A program made the position numbers and the translations under genes. This document shows, one piece after another, positions 1 to 7,987 of a DNA stretch of 55,045 nucleotides. The stretch's first letter is position 1. Each line of letters opens with the position of its first letter. Origin of the DNA: Collinsella sp. BG-O-102. GTDB taxonomy: Bacteria > Actinomycetota > Coriobacteriia > Coriobacteriales > Coriobacteriaceae. Location: NCBI RefSeq assembly GCF_023656745.1, contig NZ_JAMOKO010000015.1:1-55045 (forward strand), given 5' to 3'. The notes beneath the pieces are model-generated. The model made no database searches. It was not told the origin of the DNA and saw only the letters and a program-made list of their open reading frames with translations.

Positions 1-1
1 G

Positions 2-94
2 GCCTACCTCGTGTACTATCGGGACGGGCGCATCAAGAAGTCCCTCGAGTGGCTCAGCCCGATGGAGTACCGCAGGAAGCTTGGATACGCCTAG
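2..94 (+). CDS. IS3-family transposase, C-terminal fragment
   Basis: The window opens inside a reading frame that ends at 94. The 30 visible residues include YYRDGRIKKSLEWLSPMEYR, the typical C-terminus of IS3/IS150-group OrfB integrases (Y-N-x-R-I-K...L-SP-x-EYR). The catalytic DDE core lies outside the window. Together with the IR-like sequence just downstream and the IS-like end at the right edge, this suggests an insertion sequence bounds the window. Known: this motif closes the rve domain of IS3 transposases. Inferred: the copy is probably intact beyond the left edge. Confidence 0.8.
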   Translation, partial: AYLVYYRDGRIKKSLEWLSPMEYRRKLGYA

Positions 95-98
95 GCGC

Positions 99-118
99 GG
101 TCCAAGAAATCGTCCGCA
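99..118 (+). repeat. Probable right terminal inverted repeat of the IS3-like element
   Basis: A few bases after the transposase stop, the 20 bases ending in CA at 118 resemble, in reverse complement, the TG-starting end at 54970 near the right edge; about 12 of 18 aligned bases agree. IS3-family elements end in TG...CA. The exact boundary is inferred. Confidence 0.45.
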
Positions 119-210
119 CCCCCAAATAGGCGCTTTATTGATCAAAAAGCCGTACCGGGCGCTAACCCGATACGGCCAAAATGCAATGCAATTACCGCGG
201 TGCTTCAAAC

Positions 211-1692
211 TTAGCGATGGAAGAAACCGCGGCGCTCAAACTTGGGCTCGCAGCACACGTTGATACCCAGTTTGCGCAGTACCGTCTCGTCCGTCGGCGA
301 GATAATCACGCTAAAGAAGGCATCGCAACCGCGCAGCTGCTCCAGGCCCGAAAGGACGCGAGCGGCCGTCTCACTCGTGGCCGAGGTGATCGACAGCGCC
401 ATAAGCGTCTCGTCGGTGTGGAGGCGCGGGTTTTTGCTGCCCAGGAAATGCGTCTTGAGCTTGCTGATGGGCTCGATCGCTTCATCGCTAATGACCTCGA
501 GCTCAAGGTCGACGCCCGAGACATGCTTAAGTGCATTCATGATGAGCGAGCTCGCAGCGCCCAGGCGCGTGGAAGTCTTGCCGGTCACCACGGAGCCATC
601 GGGCATAACCATGGCACCCACGGGACCACCCGTCAGCTGCTCCCTGGTGAGGGCCGCCGAGCGCGCCGGTGAGTAGTTCTTATCGATGCCGGCTTTCTTC
701 ATAATGATCTTGAGACGGTCGACTTGCTCATCGCCCACGCCGGTACGGCGCACATTTTCGACCGCGGTAAAGTAGCGGCGGACGATCTCCATCTTGGAAG
801 CGTCGCGGCAGGCATCGTCATCGGTGATGGCAAAGCCGACCATATTGACGCCCATGTCCGTAGGACTCTGGTAGGGGCTCTTGCCCAGGATCTTTTCCAT
901 CAGAGCACGGACCACCGGGAAGGCCTCGACGTCGCGGTTGTAGTTGACCGTGGTCTTGTTATAGGCCTCAAGGTGGAAGGAGTCGATGATATTGGCATCG
1001 TCGAGGTCCGCCGTGGCCGCCTCGTAGGCGATGTTGACCGGATGCGTGAGGGGAAGGTTCCAGACCGGGAAGGTCTCGAACTTGGCATAGCCGGCGGCCG
1101 TGCCATGCTTGTGCTCGTGATAGAGCTGAGACAGGCAGGTGGCAAGCTTGCCCGAGCCAGGACCGGGGGCAGTGACCACGACGAGCGGTCGGGTGGTCTC
1201 GACAAACTCATTCTTGCCGTAGCCATCGTCGGACACGATCAGATCGACATCGTGCGGATACCCCTCGATGGGATAGTGCAGCTTGGCGGGAATACCGAGC
1301 GCGTTCAGGCGGTTGCGGAACACATCGGCAGCAGGCTGGCCGGCGTACTGGGTGATGACCACAGCCGCGACAGCAAAGCCGTTGCCGCGGAACAGGTCAA
1401 CCAGGCGCAGCACATCCTCGTCATAGGTAATGCCGAGGTCACCACGAGCCTTGTTTTTCTCGATGTGGTTCGCGTTGATCGCGATGATAACCTCGACATC
1501 GTCGGCGATGCTCTTGAGCATGCGGAACTTGCTGTCCGGTTCAAAACCCGGCAGCACGCGGCTCGCATGATAGTCATCGAACAGCTTACCGCCAAACTCC
1601 AAATAGAGCTTGCCACCAAACTGCGAGATGCGCTCCTTAATGTGAGCAGCCTGCAGCTCGATATACTTCGCGTTGTCGAAACCCTGGCGCAT
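211..1692 (-). CDS. DUF1846 family protein
   Basis: A protein of 493 residues that matches the DUF1846 family in its N-terminus (MRQGFDNAKYIELQAAHIKE, then GGKLYLEFGGKLFDDYHA) and in total length (family about 490-510). A glycine-rich stretch GPGSGK near residue 195 looks like a nucleotide-binding loop; no biochemical role is firmly known for the family. The ATG at 1692 is preferred because GGGAG lies 7 bases upstream; a TTG start at 1716 would lack a ribosome binding site. It lies downstream of the YfcC transporter on the same strand but is separated from it by about 480 bp carrying a structured repeat, so co-transcription is uncertain. Confidence 0.85.
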   Translation of the reverse strand: MRQGFDNAKYIELQAAHIKERISQFGGKLYLEFGGKLFDDYHASRVLPGFEPDSKFRMLKSIADDVEVIIAINANHIEKNKARGDLGITYDEDVLRLVDLFRGNGFAVAAVVITQYAGQPAADVFRNRLNALGIPAKLHYPIEGYPHDVDLIVSDDGYGKNEFVETTRPLVVVTAPGPGSGKLATCLSQLYHEHKHGTAAGYAKFETFPVWNLPLTHPVNIAYEAATADLDDANIIDSFHLEAYNKTTVNYNRDVEAFPVVRALMEKILGKSPYQSPTDMGVNMVGFAITDDDACRDASKMEIVRRYFTAVENVRRTGVGDEQVDRLKIIMKKAGIDKNYSPARSAALTREQLTGGPVGAMVMPDGSVVTGKTSTRLGAASSLIMNALKHVSGVDLELEVISDEAIEPISKLKTHFLGSKNPRLHTDETLMALSITSATSETAARVLSGLEQLRGCDAFFSVIISPTDETVLRKLGINVCCEPKFERRGFFHR

Positions 1693-1900
1693 GTATGGCT
1701 CCCGTCCCGTTTCCAATTAATGTTCTAGGCGATTATAACGGAGCCCGCCCTCCCCGATACCCAGACCATCAACAGGCACCAACCAAACACGCCCACCGCA
1801 ACCACCGGGGACCCGGGGTAGATCATTTGGGACGGGAAACAAGGCACTCAGCACCAACAATGAAAACGTCACAGGCAGAGCCAAAGCCAGCGAACGGGCA

Positions 1901-2031
1901 CCAGAGCGAGCAAGGTGACGTGAAAGAGGAGGGCATAGGCTTTTGGCCATGCCCGACGATTGAACGTCAGATTGCCGCTCTGGCGGGCTTGCAGCGTCGA
2001 GTGGTTCCGGCGTTTGGTAAAACGCCGGAAC
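1901..2031 (-). repeat. Structured intergenic element, copy A
   Basis: The 480 bp between the DUF1846 gene and yfcC contain no convincing gene but hold this element. Read on the minus strand it starts with a perfect 12-bp hairpin (2020-2031 with 2004-2015) closed by a TACC loop. A linker follows, then a long imperfect hairpin: 1976-1983 pairs with 1901-1908, then GCAA/TTGC, a small internal loop (TC/CC) and TGACG/CGTCA. Its tip carries the conserved strands TTCAATCGTCG and CCCTCCTCTTTC around a variable stem-loop (1934-1953). Copy B (47460-47587) shares the conserved strands almost exactly while the stem sequences differ with pairing kept; copy C (31328-31428) is a more distant relative. It sits about 140 bp downstream of the yfcC stop in the same direction. 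The transcribed strand is not proven. Confidence 0.7.
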
Positions 2032-2172
2032 ACAAGAGCGCCCCCTCCCGCGCACGGAACGGAAGGGGGCTAAAGGTAGGAGTCTACCGGTGGGTTTACC
2101 CCGCCGGACAGACGATGACCAGGTGATCCTCTACAGGATCGTCAAGGTTTCCGTGGGGTACCCGTTGGGTAC

Positions 2173-3651
2173 TTAGATCAACACGCAGGCGACGGTCAGG
2201 ATGATGGCGCAGACGACGGAGAGCGCGACGATGAGCTTAAGGGCAAACTTGAGCCAGGTCGTCCACTCGATCTTGGCCAGGGCGAGACCGCCCATGATGG
2301 CGCCGGAGGTCGGGGTGAACAGGTTCACGACACCGATGGCGGCGGAGAAGATCATGACCATGACCTCAGGCGAGAAGCCGAGCTTAACAGCCAACGGTCC
2401 CATGATGGGCATGGAGACGGTGGCCATACCGGAGGTCGAGGGGATCAGGAAGGACAGGCCGAAGTAGACCAGGAAGCTCATGGGAGCGAAGATCACGCCG
2501 GACAGGCCAGCCAGGGCATTGGCGGCAGCGTCGAGGACGAAGACGTCGAGGCCGGTGTTAGCCATGAGGACGGAGATGCCACGGGCGAGGGCGATGACGA
2601 GAACAACGGACATCATGTCGGCAGCGCCGGTGATGAAGGTGTTAACGATCTGCTTCTCGGACAGGCCACCGATGATACCGATCAGGACGGCCATGAGGAA
2701 GAACCAGGTGGAAGCCTCGTCGAAGTACCACTGGCCAATGGGCAGGCCGGTGATCAGGGCAGACCAGCCCTGGACGACGGCGTTACCGTCGGCGTCGTAG
2801 ACAGCGCCAGCGTCGAAGAAGTTGGCGACGCCCTCGTTGAGGTCGGCCAGCGGGATGAAGCCGACGATCATGACGACGAAGGTGAAGGCGAAGGCGATCA
2901 GAACACCCTTCTGACGACCGGTGAGCTTGACCTCCTTGTGGACCTCGGAAGCAGCCTTGCCGTGAGCTTCTTCGGCGTCCTTGAGCTCCTGCATCGACAG
3001 GATGGTAGAACCCTTGTCAGCCTTGACCTTCTTGGCATAGTTCATCACGAAGACGATGGACATAGCGGTAGTGACAATCCACAGGACGGCACCGAGGCCG
3101 ATGATGATGGACTGGTTGACCTCAATGCCAACGCCGGTCAGAGCGTCGACGGCAGCGCCGACGGCGAACGGGTTAACCGTGGAGCCCAGGCAGCCGCAGC
3201 CAGCGCCGAGCAGGACGGTAGCGGCGCCGACCATGGGGTCGAAGCCAGCGGCCATCATGGTAGCGGCGAGCAGGGCGTAGAAGGGAACGGTCTCCTCGCA
3301 CATACCATAGGTGGTACCACCGAGGGAGAAGATGAGCATCAGCACGGGAACGAGCATGATCTCGTTGCCCTTAAGCTTCTGCACCAGGACGGCAATGCCG
3401 TTGTCCAGAGCGCCGGTCTCGGTCATCATGCCAAGGAAGCCGCCCAGAATCATAACGAAGAGGCAGACGGGCAGAGCGTCAGCGAAGCCCTTAATCGGGG
3501 CGGTGCAGAAATCGCTCAGGCGGGCTGCGGTAACCGCGCCGCCGGACGTGCCGGAGACGATAACGGTAATTACTGCAACAATTGCCAGCAGAGCAAGAAG
3601 AATGGTGAACGATGAAGGCATACCGCGCTTTTTCTTAGCGGTCTCAGTCAT
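2173..3651 (-). CDS. YfcC-family basic amino acid antiporter (probable arginine/ornithine exchanger)
   Basis: A 492-residue polytopic membrane protein with about 12 hydrophobic segments, starting MTETAKKKRG. It contains the YfcC-family signatures GGTTYGMCEETVPFYALL and the repeat-half motif LSFLIPSTSGMATVSMPIMGPL. YfcC/ArcD-type proteins exchange basic amino acids or dicarboxylates across the inner membrane. Its place beside ornithine carbamoyltransferase and two arginine deiminases points to arginine uptake coupled to ornithine export (inference). The ATG at 3651 is chosen because a strong AAGGGGGGAT site lies 9 bases upstream; two earlier ATGs overlap or precede that site. A terminator separates it from arcB, so it may have its own promoter. 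Confidence 0.85.
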   Translation of the reverse strand: MTETAKKKRGMPSSFTILLALLAIVAVITVIVSGTSGGAVTAARLSDFCTAPIKGFADALPVCLFVMILGGFLGMMTETGALDNGIAVLVQKLKGNEIMLVPVLMLIFSLGGTTYGMCEETVPFYALLAATMMAAGFDPMVGAATVLLGAGCGCLGSTVNPFAVGAAVDALTGVGIEVNQSIIIGLGAVLWIVTTAMSIVFVMNYAKKVKADKGSTILSMQELKDAEEAHGKAASEVHKEVKLTGRQKGVLIAFAFTFVVMIVGFIPLADLNEGVANFFDAGAVYDADGNAVVQGWSALITGLPIGQWYFDEASTWFFLMAVLIGIIGGLSEKQIVNTFITGAADMMSVVLVIALARGISVLMANTGLDVFVLDAAANALAGLSGVIFAPMSFLVYFGLSFLIPSTSGMATVSMPIMGPLAVKLGFSPEVMVMIFSAAIGVVNLFTPTSGAIMGGLALAKIEWTTWLKFALKLIVALSVVCAIILTVACVLI

Positions 3652-3751
3652 GGTTCTCATCCCCCCTTCATAAATCATTTAACTGTCTCGCGCGAAGCGG
3701 ATCTTCCGTGCCGTGCCCACCGCCCGACGCGAGATATTTACCAGACAAAAC

Positions 3752-3783
3752 CGCTCGGGGTGAGCAGCAATACACCCCGAGCG
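3752..3783 (-). terminator. Intrinsic terminator after arcB
   Basis: A perfect 11-bp stem (CGCTCGGGGTG with its complement) and a 10-base loop are followed on the minus strand by GTTTTG. It lies 16 bp past the arcB stop. Confidence 0.8.
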
Positions 3784-3798
3784 AGATGCTAGATGCTC

Positions 3799-4794
3799 TT
3801 ACTTGAGCGTGGCGTACATGACAGCCTTAATGGTGTGCATGCGGTTCTCGGCCTCATCGAAGACCTTGGAAGCGGGGCTCTCGAAGACCTCGTCGGTGAC
3901 CTCCTGCTCGGTGATGCCGAACTGCTCGCACTTCTCGGCGCCAATGGTGGTGTTGGTGTCGTGGAAGCTGGGCAGGCAGTGCAGGAAAATGGCGCCCGGG
4001 TTGGCCATAGCCATGACCTCGGAGGTAACACGATACGGGGTGAGCTGAGCGATGCGCTCGGCCCAGACCTCGTCGGGCTCGCCCATGGAGACCCACACGT
4101 CGGTGTAGATAACGTCGGCACCGGTGACGCCGTCCTTGACGTCGGTGGTCAGCTTGATGGTGCAGCCGTTGGCCTCGGCGATGGGCTTGCAGGCCTCGAT
4201 GACGTCGTCGGCGGGCATGCACTCCTCGGGGCCGCAGGCCACGAAGTTCATGCCGAGCTTGGAGCAGACAACCATGAGGGAGCGAGCGACGTTGTTCTTG
4301 CAGTCGCCCATGAAGACGAGGGTCTTGCCCTTGATGTCGTAGTTGAAGTTCTCCTGGACGGTCAGGATGTCGGCGAGCATCTGGGTGGGATGCCACTCGG
4401 TGGTCAGGCCGTTCCACACGGGCACGCCGGACTTAGCAGCGAGCTCCTCGACGTCGTCCTGGGCAAAGCCACGGAACTCGATGCCGTCATACATGCGGCC
4501 GAGAACACGGGCGGTGTCCTCGATGGACTCCTTCTTGCCCATCTGCGACGAACCCGGATCGAGGTAGGTGACGCCCATGCCCAGATCCATGCCGCCGACC
4601 TCGAAGGCGCAGCGGGTACGAGTGGAGGTCTTCTGGAAGAGCAGAACGATATTCTTGCCCTCGAGATAGCGGTGCGGAACGCCAGCGCGCTTCATATCCT
4701 TGAAGTTCTTGGAGAGCTTGAGCAGGTACTCGATCTCCTCGGTGGTGAGGTCGAGAAGCTTGAGGAAGCTACGGCCGGAGAGGTTAACACCCAT
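3799..4794 (-). CDS. arcB: Ornithine carbamoyltransferase (catabolic role likely)
   Basis: A 331-residue enzyme of normal family length. Visible motifs are the carbamoyl-phosphate site STRTR (57-61), HPTQ (135-138), the ornithine-binding DVWVSMGE (232-239) and the active-site HCLP (272-275). In the arginine deiminase pathway it converts citrulline and phosphate to ornithine and carbamoyl phosphate in the cytoplasm. The neighbouring deiminase gene and antiporter argue for the catabolic direction; no carbamate kinase gene is present in this window, so the ATP-forming step must be encoded elsewhere. AAAGGA lies just before the ATG. It is 105 bp downstream of arcA copy 1, with two hairpins in the gap. 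Confidence 0.93.
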   Translation of the reverse strand: MGVNLSGRSFLKLLDLTTEEIEYLLKLSKNFKDMKRAGVPHRYLEGKNIVLLFQKTSTRTRCAFEVGGMDLGMGVTYLDPGSSQMGKKESIEDTARVLGRMYDGIEFRGFAQDDVEELAAKSGVPVWNGLTTEWHPTQMLADILTVQENFNYDIKGKTLVFMGDCKNNVARSLMVVCSKLGMNFVACGPEECMPADDVIEACKPIAEANGCTIKLTTDVKDGVTGADVIYTDVWVSMGEPDEVWAERIAQLTPYRVTSEVMAMANPGAIFLHCLPSFHDTNTTIGAEKCEQFGITEQEVTDEVFESPASKVFDEAENRMHTIKAVMYATLK

Positions 4795-4839
4795 GGTTTG
4801 ATTCCTTTCGAAGAAATGAATTACGTAAGTATTAGTGTT

Positions 4840-4887
4840 GCCCGTTTAACGGGCGAAGCCGGTGCGGTTGTAGGGGGACCGCACCGG
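4840..4887 (-). other. Two hairpins between arcA copy 1 and arcB
   Basis: CCGGTGCGGT pairs with its complement across a 9-base loop (4859-4887), and GCCCGTTTAACGGGC (4840-4854) forms a second hairpin. Neither is followed by a T-run, so mRNA processing or partial termination is more likely than full termination. Confidence 0.6.
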
Positions 4888-4898
4888 AAACGGAAAGA

Positions 4899-6165
4899 CT
4901 TAGAGGTCCTCGCGCCAGAAGGGCATGCTCATGCAGCGCGGGCCGCCGCGGCCGCGGGAGAGCTCGGCGGAGGGCACGACGAGAAGGTCCAGGCCCTCCT
5001 TGTACAGCACGTCGTTGGTGACGGTGTTGCGGGCGTAGACGCAGATCTTGCCGGGCTCGACGCACAGGGTGTTGGAGCCGTCGTTCCACTGCTCGCGGGA
5101 GGCCGCGATCGGGTCGCCGCCGCCGCAGGGGATCAGCTTGACCTGGTCGACGCCGGTGGCGTCCTCCAGGACGTGCTCGAGGGTGTCCTCGATCAGGCGG
5201 ATGTTCACGTCGCCCGGGTTCTTGCCGGCGGTCAGCTCGTAGACGCGCAGGGTGCCCATGATGGCGGGGTGGATCGTGAACTTATCGACGTCGATCTGGG
5301 TGAAGACCGTGTCGAGGTGCATGAAGGCGCGCGAGACCGGGATGTCGAAGGCCAGGATGCGCTCGACCTTGGAGTCGGAGTTCCAGAAGATGTTCTGGGC
5401 CATGACGTCGATCGCGGCGGCCTGGGTGCGCTGGGAGATGCCGACGGCGAGGGTCTTCTCGTTGATGTTCAGCACGTCGCCGCCCTCGGTGTGGAACTGG
5501 CAGTCGCGGCGGAAGTACAGCGAGACGTCCTTGTAGTCGGGGTGGTACTTGAAGATGTACTTGCCGTACAGGGTCTCGCGGTTGCGGGTGACCGAGTACA
5601 TGCGGTTGAGGTTGACGCCCTCGCCGACGACCGCGAACGGGTCGCGGGTGAAGTAGAGGTTGGGCATCGGGTCGATGATCAGGTCGGACTCGGACTCGGA
5701 GTTGACCAGGGAGTCGAGGGTCGTGGACGCCGTGAGGGGCATGTCGATCTCGGACTTGGTCATGCCGGCCATGGTCTTCTTGACGAACTCGAGGTTGTCC
5801 TCGATGGAGTCCAGCTTCTCGCGGACGATCTGCGGCATGTGCTGGCCGCGGATGCCGGCCTCGGCGATGTACTGGTCGGTGAACTCGGCGCGGGCGCCGG
5901 GGACCTGGTCGAACACCTCGGCGACGAGGTTCTCGAGGTAGAGCACCTCCACGCCCTGGTCCCTCAGGATCTGGGCGAAGGTGTCGTGCTCCTGCTGCGC
6001 GACCTCCAGGAACGGGACGTCGTCGAACAGGAGTCGCTCGAGCTCGTCGGGCGGCAGGTTGAGGAGCTCGTCGCCGGGACGGTGCAGGCAGACCTTCCTG
6101 AGCTTGCCGATCTCGGAAGGCACGTGCAGACCTTTCGTCATGGCCTCCTACCTTTCTTTCGGGCC
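4899..6165 (-). repeat. 1,267-bp identical repeat, copy 1 (arcA)
   Basis: Reading both copies side by side I found no mismatch between 4899-6165 and 7988-9254. Identity starts one base beyond the stop codon and ends about 24 bases upstream of the start codon. Confidence 0.9.
4900..6141 (-). CDS. arcA: Arginine deiminase, copy 1
   Basis: A 413-residue arginine deiminase, hydrolysing L-arginine to citrulline and ammonia. Motifs seen: FTRDP (164-168), HTEGGD (217-222, substrate/His base region), HLDTVF (275-280) and the C-terminal SRGRGGPRCMSMPFWRED with nucleophile Cys403. The start has GTAGGAGG just upstream. Codon choice is strongly biased to C/G-ending codons even compared with neighbours, as expected for a very highly expressed gene. 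The protein is identical to the copy at 7989-9230. This copy reads toward arcB. Its leader contains a hairpin (GGGCCC arms) close to the ribosome binding site. Confidence 0.96.
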   Translation of the reverse strand: MTKGLHVPSEIGKLRKVCLHRPGDELLNLPPDELERLLFDDVPFLEVAQQEHDTFAQILRDQGVEVLYLENLVAEVFDQVPGARAEFTDQYIAEAGIRGQHMPQIVREKLDSIEDNLEFVKKTMAGMTKSEIDMPLTASTTLDSLVNSESESDLIIDPMPNLYFTRDPFAVVGEGVNLNRMYSVTRNRETLYGKYIFKYHPDYKDVSLYFRRDCQFHTEGGDVLNINEKTLAVGISQRTQAAAIDVMAQNIFWNSDSKVERILAFDIPVSRAFMHLDTVFTQIDVDKFTIHPAIMGTLRVYELTAGKNPGDVNIRLIEDTLEHVLEDATGVDQVKLIPCGGGDPIAASREQWNDGSNTLCVEPGKICVYARNTVTNDVLYKEGLDLLVVPSAELSRGRGGPRCMSMPFWREDL

Positions 6166-6223
6166 CTTGTTAGGGCCGATTCGTTAGCGCCCCTCCGTGT
6201 GAGGCGTTATTGCTGACGACATA

Positions 6224-6289
6224 TTTATATCCAAAATCAGCTCATACTTCCACCTTGCCCCCGAACGGTTTTTTATAGGGGGTGAACGG
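6224..6289 (-). promoter_or_regulatory. arcA copy 1 promoter with two phased CCGTTC boxes
   Basis: On the minus strand: -10 TATAAA (6224-6229), 17-bp spacer, -35-like TGGAAG (6247-6252). Upstream are two CCGTTC boxes at 6263-6268 and 6284-6289, exactly 21 bp apart. The promoter of arcA copy 2 has the same elements at the same spacings although the surrounding sequence differs, which argues for selection. The boxes sit where an activator bound in tandem on one DNA face would contact RNA polymerase (inference). Confidence 0.65.
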
Positions 6290-6504
6290 CATACACATAT
6301 ACTTCACGCATGGCACACTTCATCTTAATAAAGCGTATTTACGTGCTTAAACGCGTTTTCAATCCTAAAATCAAATGGAACTAAACTTTGTTAAACCATC
6401 CTCAAATTGCATATTTCTAATAAAGCTATGAATAGAATTAGCGGTTCATACCGTGTCTCAACCATTTTCATTTTTATTCAGAAAAAAGTTTGTCCTATTC
6501 ATTT

Positions 6505-6549
6505 CTGGTAAATAAATTACCGTTTACCAGACGCTTGATACCGTTCACC
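6505..6549 (+). promoter_or_regulatory. Inverted repeat and second pair of 21-bp-phased ACCGTTYACC boxes
   Basis: In the AT-rich 550-bp gap upstream of arcA copy 1, CTGGTAAA (6505-6512) and TTTACCAG (6523-6530) are inverted repeats. On the plus strand, ACCGTTTACC (6519-6528) and ACCGTTCACC (6540-6549) repeat with a 21-bp period. This is the same core and period as at the arcA promoters but in the opposite orientation. No plus-strand gene follows. The rest of the gap (6290-6504) shows only AT-rich sequence. Confidence 0.45.
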
Positions 6550-6628
6550 GGAAACTCAGTATAAGGCCCAGCGGATACCGACTCGCTTTACAGCCCCATT
6601 TGTAACAACTTGACTTCTCGGTATAGAA

Positions 6629-6664
6629 AAACGGACCCGCTTCACTAGGGAAACGGGTCCGTTT
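6629..6664 (-). terminator. Bidirectional-looking terminator after the aminotransferase gene
   Basis: A 10-bp GC-rich stem (AACGGACCCG and complement) is flanked by T-runs on both strands; on the minus strand it ends TTTTTC. It serves the aminotransferase gene ending at 6715. Confidence 0.8.
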
Positions 6665-6714
6665 TCGATTATCTTCGGCCAATTTAGATAAGGCCCCCGA
6701 AGACCATCGGAATC

Positions 6715-7839
6715 CTAGCGATCGAACTCCGCCAGTGCCTCGCCCAAAAGCATCAGGCCCTCACGCAGAACGTCCTCGCTCGCGCAGTAGCCCAGGCGTG
6801 CGCCACAGGGAAGCTCAAAGCGGCTGCCGGGTACCAGCAGCACTCCCCTCTCGGACAGCAGGCGCTTGCAGAACCCCTCGTCGTCCTCGGGAATATCAAG
6901 CTGGATAAACGAGGTGGACACGCCCTGCGGAGCCGTCCAGGAAACGCGATGCTGCGTATCGATCCAAGCCTGCGCGATATCGCGGTTGCCAAACACGATC
7001 TTGCGATTGCGCTCGACAATCTTGTCCTTGTGCTCGAGCACATAGGTCGCCAGGGCATCGTTGAACACGCCGCCGCAGATCATGGTGTAATCGCGATAGG
7101 TACGGATGCGGTTGGACACCTCTTTGTCGGCCAGGACCCAGCCCACGCGGGCCGCAGGTGTCGAATAGGTCTTCGACAACGAGTTGGTGACAATGGCCCT
7201 CTCGTACACGTCGACCATCGACATAAAGGACTCAGTGTTTTCGAGCGGCAGATATACCTCGTCGCACAGCACGTAGGCGCCCACCGAGCGGGCGATCTCG
7301 GCAATCTGGCCGAGCATATCGGCATCGAGCACCGTACCGATGGGGTTCGATGCGTTGTTTATGCAGATAAGCTTGGTGTTGGGACGCACCAAGCGCTTGA
7401 GTTCCTCGATATCGGGCTTCCAGCCGAGTTCCTCGCGAAGCTCCCAATACTCGACCTCGGCGCTCAGCGTGCGCGGAATCTCGTAGAGCGGCGCGTAGGT
7501 GGGCCACTCGGCGATAACATGGTCGCCGGGCTCGACCACAGCCATGATGGCGTTGAGGTTAGCGCCCGTGCAGCCATTGGTCTGCAGAATGTGATCGGGA
7601 TTGACCTCCCGACGATACAGCTTGGCAACCTCGGCCTTAAACTCCGGCGAGCCCTCGATCCAGCCGTAGTTCATCTTCTCGCGGTCCAGGCGCTCGTAGA
7701 ACGTGGCGCCGTCCTGTTCATCGAGCGCGCGCAGCTCGCCCATGGTGAGCGACGAGATCGTCGACTGGGCGATGTCCCACGTGGCGCTCTTCTCCCAAAC
7801 GATGAGCCATTCCTCAACGCCAATCGTCTTGATGTCCAT
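6715..7839 (-). CDS. Class I/II PLP-dependent aminotransferase
   Basis: A 374-residue fold-type I aminotransferase. It shows the PLP lysine motif SLSKTYSTPAARVGW, the cofactor-phosphate region (NGCTGANLNAI), NNASNPIG and CDEVYLPLE (Asp and Tyr that contact the PLP ring). The amino acid substrate cannot be read from sequence. Its position between two arginine deiminase genes suggests a role in amino acid fermentation, perhaps transamination of ornithine- or glutamate-linked compounds (inference). The ATG at 7839 is preferred for AAGGAG 7 bases upstream; an upstream alternative at 7893 lacks this and would run into the arcA hairpin. Confidence 0.85.
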   Translation of the reverse strand: MDIKTIGVEEWLIVWEKSATWDIAQSTISSLTMGELRALDEQDGATFYERLDREKMNYGWIEGSPEFKAEVAKLYRREVNPDHILQTNGCTGANLNAIMAVVEPGDHVIAEWPTYAPLYEIPRTLSAEVEYWELREELGWKPDIEELKRLVRPNTKLICINNASNPIGTVLDADMLGQIAEIARSVGAYVLCDEVYLPLENTESFMSMVDVYERAIVTNSLSKTYSTPAARVGWVLADKEVSNRIRTYRDYTMICGGVFNDALATYVLEHKDKIVERNRKIVFGNRDIAQAWIDTQHRVSWTAPQGVSTSFIQLDIPEDDEGFCKRLLSERGVLLVPGSRFELPCGARLGYCASEDVLREGLMLLGEALAEFDR

Positions 7840-7894
7840 GGCCAAGCTCCTTACAAAAGCAGTCGTCCAATCGTGTTGACGTTCCTCATACAAG

Positions 7895-7928
7895 ATTGGG
7901 GCGGTGCGAAAACCCGCACCGCCCCAAT
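7895..7928 (-). terminator. Strong hairpin downstream of arcA copy 2
   Basis: A perfect 14-bp stem (ATTGGGGCGGTGCG and complement) with a 6-base loop lies 60 bp past the arcA stop. No clear T-run follows on the minus strand, so it could stabilise the mRNA 3' end rather than terminate. Confidence 0.55.
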
Positions 7929-7987
7929 GGGAGACATCTAATGGCAGCTAGATATATGTATTATGACCCGTACGAGTCCTTGAAGAC

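Noticed and set aside
1695-2126. Open frames on both strands between the DUF1846 gene and yfcC
   Set aside because: They cross the structured element shared with 47460-47587, where conservation follows RNA-like pairing rather than codons.
3793-6216. Very long open frame on the strand opposite arcB/arcA (and its twin opposite arcA copy 2)
   Set aside because: It mirrors the strong G/C third-position bias of the real genes, is low complexity in composition (Val/Gly/Asp/Leu) and has no ribosome binding site or family motif.
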